Origin: Ophioderma brevispina
Lineage: Eukaryota; Echinodermata; Ophiuroidea; Amphilepidida; Ophiodermatidae
Length of the DNA: 64,000 bases
Assembly: GCA_023653785.1 (NCBI GenBank)
Contig: JAMKCH010035354.1
Span: 1-64,000 of the forward strand
Reading direction: 5' to 3'
This document shows, piece after piece, positions 37,325-49,000 of the stretch; the first letter of the stretch is position 1, and every line of letters begins with the position of its first letter. Under the pieces are notes generated by a model. It saw only the letters and a program-made list of their open reading frames with translations. It was not told the DNA's origin and ran no database searches. The position numbers and the translations under genes are program-made.

Positions 37325-38309
37325 CTGTCGATAAAAATAACAAAATACACGGCCCCCATAATCATCAATATATAATGTCTAATATCTTGCAACAATGCAA
37401 TAATTTTAGTATCCACATAAATGTTTAAACTTTTTTTTAAATCAGATCAATTTAAAGATTTGTCAGAATTTATTAATATTGATGATTTTATATTTTTCAT
37501 AAACCCTAGCTGGGTATAAAAGTCAAAAGAAAAATTCAGGTAAAGTCCAATTTAGGAATAAGAGTTAAAAATTATGTTTTTACATGCGAATTTGAAAGGG
37601 TGATATAAAATCGAGTCTAAGATTTCCATATTCTTGTACTTTTTGTTTTGCAATTTTATTTGCAATAATTATCTTTAATAGATGATATGAGGCTCAAAAG
37701 CAAACTGTATTTTGGTCTTGTATTACTGTCTTTTATAGTCTGTATGGTATTGTGAAAAAAGTGCAAAAAATTGTGGACCTGTTATTTCAATTTTTTTATT
37801 GCATAAAGCATATTTTTAAATCCCCAAATACAAAAATTTGTGTCAATCAGGCCAGTAGAACAGATTTCCACTAGCAAATTATGAACCTTCCAAAAATTTG
37901 ACTTTAACATAAAAAAGGCCAAGAGTTCCATATGTACCCCCCCCCCTTCAAAGTCACATGAACAAATTCTTTTTATTTTTGGCCTTAGGGTTAGGGGATT
38001 TGTTAGTGTTAGGCCATAAAAGAAATACTTTGTTTCCTGTAGAATTTGGAAGAGGGGGTAACATATGGAACTCTTCCAAACACAAGGCGGTTGCTCGAAC
38101 CACAAGTGTCGCATAGTGTGCAATCACTTGCTTTATGATGAAGTGTGGCAAATGATACTAGAAAGAGAACAAATGCCGGAGAACAGGTTATGCAACATTA
38201 CCAGTTTGAAGTAAATTCGGGCATAGGTGTTAGTATTTAGCAAGTAGATCATTTTAAAAAAGTGTAACCCAAACATGTATGAAAAAATACATCACGGCCG
38301 GTTGGACTG

Positions 38310-38560
38310 CTAGTGTTGTCTACCATCGCAGTTTGTGAAAGGGGTCAAAGGTTGAATGAGGTCACCAAGGTGAACATGAGGTCACAAGGTGACATGGCGT
38401 CACAATGGTCACATGGGTCACCAAGGTCACTGAGGTTCACACTTGGTGTCACCAAGGTCACATGGGGCCACTGAGGCCACATGGGTCACCAAGGTCACAT
38501 GGGGTCATTGACCACCAGGTCAAATGGGTCACAAAAGGTCACATGGGTCACCAAGGTCAC
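38310..38560 (+). mobile_element. AGGTCA-repeat element, copy 2 (left part only)
   Basis: Begins TGTTGTCTACCATCGCAG, like the start of the copy at 43,384, then runs into GGTCAC-rich phrases (AAGGTCACATGGGGTCA and similar). Its right end is missing; a C-rich array follows instead. Confidence 0.65.
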
Positions 38561-39090
38561 CCCACCCGACGCACCCTTCCAACGAAATGCAACACACCCT
38601 TCACACCTTACCCGATTCACCAACCTCAACCTTGCCACCCGACGCACACCACCCCACTCCGACGCACCCCACCCTTCACCCTCCTGGACACCCCTTCCCC
38701 CTCCCTGACTCACCTAACCACTCCCGTGCATCCCACCTGACGCTCCCAGGCACACCATTTGTGGTGAATGGGGCTAAAGTGATGTGGGTTCACCAAGGTC
38801 GCATGGGCTCACCAGGGTTTCCACCCAAGGTCCACATGAAGTCACCAAGGAACAAGTCACCATGGTCACATGACGGCACACGGGTCACCACAGGTCACCA
38901 AGTAACCAAGGTCACACGAGGCAACCCCGGCCCCTCGCACGACGCACCCCCCTTTCCCCGACGCACCCTACCGTGACGCCACCACTCTGACCCCACCCAA
39001 ACCCACAACCCTACCCCTTACCCGACACCCCACCACGCCACTTACACCCCACCCTTCCCCACCCAACACCCCCACTCTCCACCTCCTGTT
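38561..39090 (+). repeat. C-rich GACGCACCC-type minisatellite
   Basis: Irregular units built on CC(C)GACGCACCC with CACC/TTCC variants, interrupted at about 38,760-38,920 by more AAGGTCAC phrases. The proline- and histidine-rich frames on both strands here are array translations. Confidence 0.85.
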
Positions 39091-39356
39091 CACACAAAAG
39101 ATAGTATACAAATATTGAATGCCTTAGTGCGTGGAAGTAGTAAAATATTATATCACAAATTCAAATTTTGAATTCTATTTCACGAGGCGATAACCGAGTT
39201 GAATGGAACATTCCAAATTGAAAGAGTGATATATTTTACTATCCAAACCAAACATAGGCATTCATGATTTGTTTTATATAACGATACAAAAGACAACTAA
39301 TTGTTCCTTGCCCGTTGAATATACGGACTATTCAAGCTCACTTGTTATATAATAGT

Positions 39357-40410
39357 TTTTCATGTGAGCAAAGGAATTTTGCATACTACGTGTCCACATT
39401 TTAGCGATCCAGCAATTATTGCATATTTAATTAGCTCATTTGACATACCTAAGCCGCATGTATCAGGAACTTTTTCAAATGCACCTCACCCCCCTTCCCT
39501 GACGCCACCCTTCATTGACGCACACTACCAACGACGGCCACCTGATGCACACAACCCTGATGACCCCTCCCGACACACCCCACCCCTCACAGGCGGCACC
39601 CCACCTCGCCACTTACACCCCCCTTGCCCCCTGCCCCAACCCTCCTATGCATTCACACACCAGAGATGGTATAGGTTTTTCATGTAGCAATGGAAGTTGC
39701 ATATGCGATGTACCATGTTAGCGATACAGAATTACGCATATATTTAATTAGCTCATTTGGCAACCTAAGCGCATGTATCAGAGAACTTTCAAATGGAAAA
39801 GAGATGCGCACCATAATGGGTTTTCGTGCAGAGAAGGAATTTTGCATATCCGATGTACCATTTTAGCGCTACAGCAATTATGCATATTTTATTAGCTAGC
39901 TCATTTTTGCATACCTAAGCCGCATGTTCAGGAACTTTCAAAGCACCCTCACCCCCCTTCCTGACGCAGCCCTTCATTGGACGCACCCTACCCCGCGACG
40001 CCAACCCTTATGCACACAAAACAACCCTGATCCCTCCCGACACACCCCACCCCTCCGCCGGCTGCAAGCCGAGCACCACCCTCGCCACTTACCCCACCCT
40101 GCCCCCCTCCCCCCAACCCCTCCATATGATTGCACACCACAAATGTATGGTATATAGTTTTTCTGTAGCACTGGAATTTTGCATATGCGATGTACCATGT
40201 TAGCGATAGAGATACAGCCATTACGCATATGTAATTAGCTCATTTTGGCATCACCAAGCCGCAAGTATCAGAACTTTCAAATGGCAAAGAAGATGCCACC
40301 ATAAATGGGGTTCGTGGCAGAAGAAGGAATTGTGGCATATCCAGATGGTACCGTTTAAAATATACGATTACGCTGATTTTGCATATCAATTAGTCATTTG
40401 ATAGTAATTC
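39357..40410 (+). repeat. Alternating array: ~125-bp AT-rich unit and C-rich blocks
   Basis: An AT-rich unit (TTTTGCATAT, GATGTACCATGTTAGCGA, ATTTAATTAGCTCATTTG, AAGCCGCATGTATCAG in order) occurs at about 39,357, 39,677, 39,820, 40,157 and partly at 40,315. C-rich GACGCACCC blocks lie between some copies (about 39,483-39,650 and 39,945-40,135). Unit order suggests higher-order tandem amplification of an AT + C-rich pair. No genes are seen. Confidence 0.8.
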
Positions 40411-40761
40411 GTCTGAAATAGGACGCGACATAATCGGGTCGAGAACTTTTTAACCCACTTCTTCCACCAAGTTAGCATAGTATAGGCCTACGGAACTCCA
40501 GATAACTTGCACCCAAGCCTTGAGAGGGAAAGGGGTTGTCATTTGAAATGGCCAAATATCTAATTAATATCATGAATATGCCAACATAATGCAGCAAAAG
40601 CTACACATAATATGCGGCACCTCACTATCCCCCTACAAGTGTTGAAGTGAAAATCGGGATTAGCGTTAGCCAGCAAAGCTTTCAAAAAAGTTAACCGAAA
40701 AGTCTGAAAAATATGCCAAATAAAGCTAATTAAAATTCATGAATATGCAAAGAATGCACTT

Positions 40762-41456
40762 CTTATATAACGGAGCGGCCCGAGCTTTGAAAAGTGCTCT
40801 AGTTTTCGAGTTACCCCGCTCTCAGTACAACAAAACACAACCACCCTTATTTGGGAAGGATAACTATATGGATTTAAGAAAATGATGGTCGTGGTTGAAA
40901 TATTTGGTGGCAGGATGATTTCTAGGTCGAAAAATGCATTTTGGGCTGCAAATTAAGCGAAATTAATTTAAAAAAATTTTTTTTAATGTAAAAATATTAC
41001 AATCTTTTTTATGGTATCATTTTTTGTTATTGATTAGGTTTTATACATTGCCTAAAGGGTTCAGGTAATACTCGTTGTGGTGACCAAGTGGTAAAAAAGA
41101 GGTTTTTTTAGGAAAGAAAGTGATTTTGGCTCCTAAAATTCTAGACCATTTCTATGCTTTGTATAAAAAGAAATCTATACTTTATAAATGTCAGGACAGA
41201 GATTGATAGTATTGCAAATCATGATTAAAATTTGTTTTGCTAAGAAATTAATAAATCTGATTTTCTATTAAGTTTTTAGCCTCAAAAACATGATTTTTTG
41301 ACCCAAAAAACACCCCTGCCACCAAAGTTTTTGACCACAACCATCATTTTTTTAAATTTTTATTACTATCTTTCGATAGAAGTGGGTGCGTTTTGTTGTA
41401 CCGGAGGGGGGAAGGGTTGTCGGCAATTTTGCAGTCCAAAACCGCTCCACTATAAG
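40762..41456. mobile_element. ~695-bp fold-back element
   Basis: The outer ends CTTATATAACGGAGCGG and (reverse complement of the right end) CTTATAGTGGAGCGG form inverted repeats. A second, longer inverted block lies inside: GTACAACAAAACACAACCAC at 40,825 and, inverted, at about 41,402, continuing through AAAATGATGGT(C/T)GTGGT and TTTGGTGGCAGG for about 90 bp. The centre is AT-rich and non-coding. Confidence 0.82.
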
Positions 41457-42109
41457 CTGGACAGATTTTAATAGCAGCATATACTGTAAAACTGCAACAT
41501 TTTACAACCATGCATAATTACCCATATCTCAAATCACATGGGTGTATCAGTATCCGCTATTGTTTGTTTCCCTTTCATTTCAAATCAATTAAAAACAAAA
41601 CTCAAGACACTGGACTTGTTTTGAGTTATGAAGAGAATAAACCTAGCAATTCCTGTTCACGCTAACCAGGTATTACTATTCTATTATATTTAGCTTTTTC
41701 AACAATATCATTTGAATTGAAGAATAAATTTTACATAGATATGCTTAAATATAAGTTAATCCTGTATTTGCCATTCAAAAGATTTGTAGCCAGGCTCAAT
41801 TCAAGACTCACTAATAATTACTGTTACCAATTTATACACTTTTTGGAGTGAACAAAATATGAGTTCTATGTTGTCGGTTTGAGATGTGGTTGTTTTCCAT
41901 CAATTTTTTACCCAAGTCCATTTTCAGTGAGGAAATTTAGTATCCCACTCACTGTAACCTCACAGAGGTAACTCTTTAAAATGTTGATTTAGTTCAAAGT
42001 TTGCACTGCTAAAATTTATCATTTCAACCCCAAAATTTGGTCATGACTGACCATGGGATGTTGCACCTATCCACCAAACATGTAATGTTTTCAGTACGTA
42101 TTTCACTTG

Positions 42110-42545
42110 ATTTATTTACTATACTAGTGCATTTCCCCTGTGTGTGTGACCTTTGACCTATGTGTGTGTGACCTTTGACATCAGATTTGTTCTGTGCTCA
42201 GGTCAGTGGTCCTTTAGACCAATTTGGTGGTCAAAGGGCATTTCAATGCAAATTTACCTCTACATGTCCTTTGACCGTTTGGGTCACTCTGAAACGCTGA
42301 CAACAAACGTCAGACTGTCCTCCCCTACCTTCTTGTAAAATATCAGCCCCACATGTCAAACAATGAAATGCAGAGCCAGACAGACAGAGCATTTCTATGC
42401 AAATTGACCTTTAGATGACCTTTGGCCTTTTGGATCACTCCAAAACCCTGCTAACAAATGTCACACTGTCCTCCCCTACCTCCACCTACCAAATATCAGC
42501 CCCATATATCAAACATAATGAAATGCATAGCCGGACAGACAAATC
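42110..42545 (+). repeat. Two tandem ~200-bp units with TGACCTTTGACC words
   Basis: After two TGTGTGTGACCTTTGAC phrases (about 42,141-42,180), two diverged units each run from a GCATTTC-ATGCAAATT word to AAATGCA(G/T)AGCC(A/G)GACAGACA (ends near 42,393 and 42,541). The same kind of ending, ACGCATAGCAGGACAAACAA, closes the satellite at 49,330, so both belong to one repeat superfamily. Confidence 0.75.
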
Positions 42546-42648
42546 TCATTTTTTTAGTAGCATAGATTTCATCACTAGTTCAAAAAATACAGTACCCCAA
42601 ATGACAAAATATGTAATAACTACCGTCTGCAACACGAAAAGTACCTAC

Positions 42649-42778
42649 CGATTTTGATTGGAAAGCCAGGCGGCAGTTTCATCTGTACAAATTCTCTCAA
42701 CTTGTTAAAGTGTCTTACTGGAGTGAGTACTTCCAACAGGTTGAGAAGATCCTGGATGTCCATTGGGAAATCTTCACT
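42649..42778 (-). CDS. ANKRD13C: ANKRD13C penultimate exon
   Basis: The minus-strand acceptor ATTGTTTAG (ending 42,779) and donor ATCG|GTAGGTAC (42,649/42,648) enclose 130 nt: 43 codons plus one base that joins the next exon as Asp. The peptide starts SEDFPMDIQDLLNLLEVL, contains FNKLREFVQMKLPPGFPIK, and matches the most conserved block of the ANKRD13 GPCR-chaperone domain, with C-type wording (LREFVQMKLPPGFP). No frame damage is seen. The open frame, exact phase with both neighbours and canonical splice sites make this the firmest coding call in the window. Two decayed copies of its 5' half lie just upstream. Confidence 0.95.
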
Positions 42779-42779
42779 C

Positions 42780-43000
42780 TAAACAATGAAATACAAAAGC
42801 TTGTTTCAATGTGTTACTGATGTTGAGTACCTTTAACAGATTAAGAATATCCCTAATGTCCACTGGGGAAATCACATCATCACTCTTAAAAATTGGAAAT
42901 AAACACAAAAGCTTGTTTAGATGTTATACTGGCATTTAGCTTTCAATAGCTTCAGAAGGTACAGCAGGCAGCCAATTGGGAAATCTTCAATAACAAAAAT
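42780..43000 (-). repeat. Two decayed partial tandem copies of the ANKRD13C exon's 5' half
   Basis: Two units of about 100-112 bp follow the exon in the intron. In minus-strand reading the nearer (about 42,800-42,890) still gives DDVISPVDIRDILNLLKVL after an acceptor-like TTTTTAAG. The farther (about 42,912-42,995) gives EDFPIGCLLYLLKLLK. Each is accompanied by the same intronic phrase (ACAAAAGCTTGTTT on the plus strand). They lack the LREFVQMKLPPGFP half and a donor, so they are probably non-functional. Confidence 0.8.
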
Positions 43001-43383
43001 AATAAAAATAAAATTTAAAAGATTAACAATCACAAGTTATAAAAAGTGTAAACCAGCAATGGCAGTATGCATGAATTGCTTGCACTTTCTAGGGGTAGGA
43101 GCACCTCTGGGGTTCTGAAAGACTGGAGAAGGGAACACTGCTCTGGAAAAATGATGAGCAGAAATGGGGAAATAATGCCAAGTCAAAAAAGAAAAAAGAG
43201 TGAGGTAAAAAATTCTTATGCTGCTTTTAATGCTTTGTACCAGCTAAATAACATATCATAATCAGATTTTTACTAAATCTGCAAGTGTAAGTATAGGTGG
43301 TGAAAACCTTGCTCCTGGGGAAGAAACACTAAGTTTTGCTGCAATAGCTCTTTGAGAAAAAATACAGCATTCACCAAAAGTAT

Positions 43384-43760
43384 GTGTTGTCTGCCGTCGC
43401 AGTTTGCGAATGGTAACAAAGGTCACATGAAGTCACCAAGGTCACTTGAGGTCACCAAAGTCAAATGAGGTCACCAAGGTTACATGAGGTCACCAAGGTT
43501 ACATGAGGTCTCCAAGGTCACATGAGGTCACCAAGGTCACATGAGGTCACCAAGGTCACATGAGGTCACCAACATGTGGGTCACTACCCAAGGACCATCG
43601 CATGCAAGCGTCATAAAAATGTGCACACATATGTGGAAAGAGCGGATAACTTTGTTTAAAGTTAACGTTTGGGTCAACATTTGGGTCAACATTTTTACCA
43701 CAGACAGACACACTACACCAAAGCAATTCCTATGTGCCGCTTGCTTCGCAGACGACACAT
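43384..43760 (+). mobile_element. AGGTCA-repeat element, copy 3 (best preserved)
   Basis: The ends ATGTGTTGTCTGC and (inverted) ATGTGTCGTCTGC are 13-bp terminal inverted repeats with one mismatch. About 43,417-43,572 is an array of 19-bp units GGTCACATGAGGTCACCAA. Spacing of the AGGTCA half-sites alternates 4 bp and 3 bp. The right part carries two copies of TTTGGGTCAACAT. It is non-coding and lies inside the ANKRD13C intron. Confidence 0.8.
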
Positions 43761-44931
43761 AAACATAAACATATGGGTCATTCCATGAGTTTGGAACAAA
43801 ATGGGACACTGTTACATCTTGACCTGTTATGGAACTTTTTCACCTCTTCTGTATATGATTGCAGAATCTTGATTTGTATGGGGAAACAGCTCTAAATATG
43901 AACAGCTTTTAGATGGTTAACATGCCATAAAATGCAAATGATACAACTCTTATCAAGATTTAAATTTAAGTGGGACACGACGGGTGTGACATTCAGTGTC
44001 TCATGTTACATCTTGACATACATTTTGATATTTCTCAGTTAAATTGCTCCATAAGATCCAGGTAAGACAATATTTGGTTGAATTGCGTGTTTAGTTCCTG
44101 TTTAATAAACTAATTTTGTATTAGTTACTACACACATCTAGTAAAGACAAGGTATCTCTGTAACTCTTCTGATACATTGTAAAGAATATGCAAATTAGTC
44201 ACCAAAATGTTGCCTTTATGATCAACGACAGACCTAGGGGAGATTTTATGGGACTATGAATATAAAATTATCATTTTAATGTATTAAATCCTATTCTCAA
44301 GTCATTGCTACATTGAAATTGCTGAGACAGATAGATAGCAGCAGTCCACAGCAAGTAATTGTTTGGTTTTCTTTGGCAGTATGCCTATTGCAAAGCACAA
44401 CACAATAGATAAAAAATCACAGTTACATTTAAATAAGCAAGGATTGGTAAGCACACAACCTTTTGACATTGATTACACATTGTCTACTCCTCTCCTCTCC
44501 CAAATTATGGACCCTTAGAACAAGTCAGGCAAACCTACTATGCCCCACTTTAAATCAACACAGCAAGTAATTACTCAGGTGTTAGGGATTATCGCTCAGT
44601 GTTTCATCATTTTGTCGCTGAACTACACTATGAAATCTAGATTCACATCTTGTACAACTATGAAGCATGACTAAACTAGGAGACATTTGATTAATAGGAC
44701 ACTACAAAATTTCAGTCAGAGCCTGATCATAACCAAACAAACTTCACACCCAGAATCTTATTACTAATGCATCGAATCAGTTACAAGTGAATTATATATG
44801 AAATAGTATTAACAACATTTTAATAAATGATAACCCAATTTAAACGACCTTTGACAATTGTGTCTCAGAGACTACGGATGGTAAATTGTCTGATTAAAGG
44901 CACCCCACTGATGACAACATGGGACGTTCTA
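43761..44931. other. Intronic sequence, nothing recognised
   Basis: AT-rich; no exon, RNA gene or repeat recognised. Confidence 0.5.
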
Positions 44932-45253
44932 TTAAAGGGTGCAACGAGAGATACTGATTTTGCCCTGATGTAAGCTTCCCATCAAAAACATCCCCATCTA
45001 AAGGATTAAGATGAGAAATGTTTCTTTGGTAGCAAATTTGAGAATGGTCTAATTTATATAGAGCAAAATACAAAATTCAGCCTATGTGTTAATTTTATAT
45101 CTAGCAAATTTTTTCAAAATCACCTTTTCTCCTCTCTTTTAAGATATTCGTAGCCAATACGAGGTAAGGCAAGAAATCTATTGAATTCTAATCTATATGA
45201 AATACAATATGGCACCAATTCGGGTGCCTCAAAATCCTCTCGTTGCACTTTAA
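44932..45253. mobile_element. TTAA-flanked MITE, family C, copy 1 (322 bp)
   Basis: TTAA (44,932-44,935) is followed by AGGGTGCAACGAGAGATACT. The right end, read inverted from TTAA at 45,250-45,253, is AGTGCAACGAGAGGATTTTG. The interior matches 62,471-62,768 (TTTCTTTGGTA and CAAAATACAAAATTCA phrases). The 67-codon minus-strand frame at 45,120-45,323 spans its right end and is not a gene. Confidence 0.85.
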
Positions 45254-46099
45254 TAGGTAAGGCTTTCATTAAAGGGATAGCAGCGCTATTGCGAGAGAAT
45301 CGAAAAAAAAATTGGAAATACATTTGTTTAAATTATAAATAAGGGATATAAGTGTGTACCATTACATATAACTGTTTTAATGTAGAAACAAACACCAACT
45401 AGTGAACAAAAAAAATGAAGTCTTGGATTGGGAAATTTGTGCCATACCGTCTCCCGCAAAGAAACATACAGTGATGACGTTCTCAATTACAAGAAAAGCT
45501 GAGTGTGTTTACCACTAGCACCCCGAAAAACAAAGAATCAAGAATGTTTGTGTTTGAGGTCAAACATAACTAGTCCTCCACGACCTCTTTTACTCACCCC
45601 AACCCTTTCCCTATCCCACCCTTTGCCTCGTCCCCTTCTGCAGTAAATCATTCTTTTCGAAACAAATTTTTTCCCCCCTTCTCTCCTCTCCTGTATGATC
45701 ATGGTGCACAATATTTTCCCCCCACGGGGGCTTAAATCTGGGGTATTCACCGAGAAAGGGCTTTTTTGATCTAAGTCGTAATTTTGATACGCACGTATAG
45801 CATAAAGATTCAGATAAACAAGTACTGCCTTGTCTTAATACACGATTTCAAAGCCAACACACCTTGCAGGTTTGTTGCATGCCAGCAGTAACAAAAATAC
45901 AAAAATAGAATGTTGATTGATTTTTTCGATTGTTTCGGATTAGCAAACGCGGCCCAATCCCCTTTAACCTACAAATTCAAAATTGCGTTACATTCCGACA
46001 TAATATTTTAATGCAAGTTTGTAATGTGAGTATTTCCATAGCGTGATTTTGTATAAATAGGGGGAACCCGCGCTGCGGCGGCCCCGCTAGATGAGTATA

Positions 46100-49000
46100 C
46101 CCGCTAGATCAGTAAACTGGGAATGTTTTCAGAAGGCACTGTACTCGATAATTAGCAGTCCGGACATTAAGCAGTCATTAGCATGGCCAAGTTACGAAAA
46201 TATAACCCCTGGATGGACCTTTGGACCCCCAAATGACCCATCGAAAATCATGACCCAAAACTTCGTCGGCAAACTCTACCACCATACCAAAACTTTCCAG
46301 ACGTCAAAGCACAGCCCAAAGTATCCAAGACCCCGGATGACCTTGGACCCCAGATGACCATCGAAAAGAGTGGACCCCTAAACTCGTACAGCGAAAACTC
46401 TACCACCACACCAAAACTCATTTATCCATACCGCAAAGCACAGCCAAGTTACCCAATAATGACCCTTGGAGGACCTTTGACCCCAAATGACCTTCAAAAA
46501 ACGGGACCACTAACTCGTACTGCGAAAACTTACCACAATACCAAAACTCATATCCATACATCAACGCACGGCAAGTTACCCAATAATGACCCTGGGATGA
46601 CATTTGACCCCAAATGACCCCTCGAAAATGTGACCACTCAACTCGTAAAGCGAAACTCTACCACCCTACCAAAAACTCATATTCATACATCCCCAAAGCT
46701 ACGCCAGCAAAGTCCACCAATTAATAATGACCCCTGGATGACCTTTGACCCCCAAATGACCCCTCGAAAACGTGACAACTAAAACGCATACAGCGGAAAT
46801 CTACCATACCTTACCAAAACTCATATCCATACGTCAAGCACGGCCAAGTTTCCAATAATGCCAGGATGACTGGACACCCAAATGACCCCTCGAAAATGTG
46901 ACCACTAAACTCGTACAGAGAAACTCTACCAAAAATCATATCCCTACATCAAAGCACAGCCAAGTGACCTGAATAATGACCCCTGGATGACCTTTGCTTG
47001 CCCCCAAATGACCCCCCTTCTTGAAAGGACCATAACTCGATACAGCGAAAACTCTACCACCCTACAAAAATCATTTCCATAGTCAAAGCAGGCAAGTATC
47101 CAATAATGACCCCTGGATGACCTTGACCCCAAAGACCCTCGAAAACGTGACCACAAACTCGACAAGGCGAACTTACCACCACACCAAAACTCATTCCATA
47201 CGTCAAAGCCCAAGTCCGAGTTACCCAATAATGACCCTTGGATGACCTTGACCCCAACGACCATTCAAAAACGTGGCCACTAAACTCGTATGGCGAAATT
47301 CTACCACCACACCAAAACTCATATCATACATCAAAGCATGTCCAAGTAGTACCCCAATAATTGACCATGTGACCTTTGACCACCCAAATGACCCCTCGAA
47401 AATGTGACCACAAACCTTGTCCGAACTTACCACCATACCAAATACCTATCTCCTACATCAAAGCACGGCCAAGTTACCATAATGACCCCCTGGTGACCTT
47501 TGCCCCCAAAACCCGTCGAAAAGAAAATGTGACCACCTAAAATGTACGGCGAAAACTCCACCATCCACCCAAAATCATATCCATACATCAAAGCACGCTA
47601 AGTTACCAATAATGACCCCTGGAGACCTTTGACCCCCAAATGAGCCATCGAAAACATGACATATAAACTCTTACGGCGAACTCTACCACCATACCAAAAC
47701 TCATATTCATACATCAAAGTCACGCCAAAGAGGTTTACCCAATAATAATCCTGGATGACCTTTGGACCCCCAATGCACCCCTCGAAAACGTGACACTCAC
47801 TCGTAGAGCGAAACTCGGACACATACCAAAAACTAAATCCATTACATCAAAGCACAGCCAAGTACCCAATAATGACCCCTGGATGGAAATTTAACCCCAA
47901 ATGACCCCTCAAAATGTGACCACTAAACTCGTTACGGTGAAACTCCACCACCACACTCAAAATCATATCAATACGTCAAAGCACGCTCAATTTACAATAC
48001 TGACCACCTGGTGACCTTTGACCCCCCAAATGACCCTTCGAAAAACATGACCACTAAACTCGTACAGCGACACTCTACCACCATACCAAAACTCATATTC
48101 CCCCTTGACATCAACGCAAGCCCAAGTTTACCCAATAATGACCCCTGGATGACCTTTGCACCCCCCCAAATGGGACCCCTCGAAAACGTGACCACTCAAC
48201 TCGTACAGCGAAAACTCTACCACCCTACAAAACTCATCTCCATTACGTCAAAGCACGGCCAAGTTTCCATAATGACCCCTGGATGACCTTTGACCCCACC
48301 AAATGAACCCCTCGAAAACCGTCACCACGAAACTCGTAACAGCGAAAACTTATTACCACCACACCAAAACTCATATCCATACGTCAAAGCACAGCCAAGT
48401 CACCCCAATAACGACCCGGATGACCTTTGACCCCCAAATGCACCTTCAAAAACGTGCGCCACTAAACTCGTAGCGCAACTCTACCACCACACCAAACTTC
48501 ATATCCATTACATAAAAGCACGTCCAAGTTACCCAATAATGACCCCTCGGATGACATTTGACCCGCCAAAATGGAACCCTCGACCATGTGACACCACTTA
48601 AAACTCGTACCATGCGAAACTCTACCAAAAACTCTTATCCATATATCACAGCACGGCCAAGTTACCCATAATGACCTGGATGGACCTTTGACCCCCAAAG
48701 ACCCGTCGAAAAATGGCCACTAAACTCGTACGGCGGAAACTCCACACCACACCAAAAAAAAAAAACTATATACCAACATCCAAGCTACAGCCAAGTACCC
48801 AATAATGACCCCTGGATGACCTTTGACCCCCAATGACCCTCTCGAAAAATATGACACGAAACTCGTACAGCGAACAAACCTACCACCATCCCAAAACTCA
48901 TATTCATACATCAAAGCACGCCAAGTTACCCAATAATAACCCCTGGATGACTTTGACACCCAATGACCCTTCGAAAACGTGACCCCACTCACGCGTACAG

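Larger units (their letters stand above)
30015..38175 (+). repeat. Tandem segmental duplication, unit 2 (8.2 kb with 4.8-kb extra segment)
   Basis: The stretch 30,015-31,698 repeats 26,603-28,293 with many single-base deletions and substitutions. The stretch 36,496-37,044 repeats about 28,320-28,882 similarly. The stretch 37,045-38,175 repeats 28,883-30,014 with a single 1-nt difference in a T run near 37,655. The 31,699-36,495 segment has no counterpart in unit 1. Order and the shared CAAATG junction show a direct tandem duplication or an assembly that joined two haplotypes end to end. Confidence 0.93.

Noticed and set aside
38405..38976. Pro/His-rich plus-strand frames of 75-150 codons
   Set aside because: Translations of the GGTCAC and GACGCACCC arrays.
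38340..43580. CRISPR-like array (regular GGTCAC repeats)
   Set aside because: Units are contiguous with no unique spacers, and the context is an animal genome with split exons; these are minisatellites.
45120..45323. 67-codon minus-strand frame with a protein-like look
   Set aside because: It spans the right end of a TTAA-flanked MITE that has a second copy at 62.5 kb without the frame.
46045..46085. Core promoter (TATAAATAG followed by a GC-rich patch)
   Set aside because: It sits in an intron directly before a satellite with no exon downstream on the plus strand; a chance match or part of the repeat is simpler.
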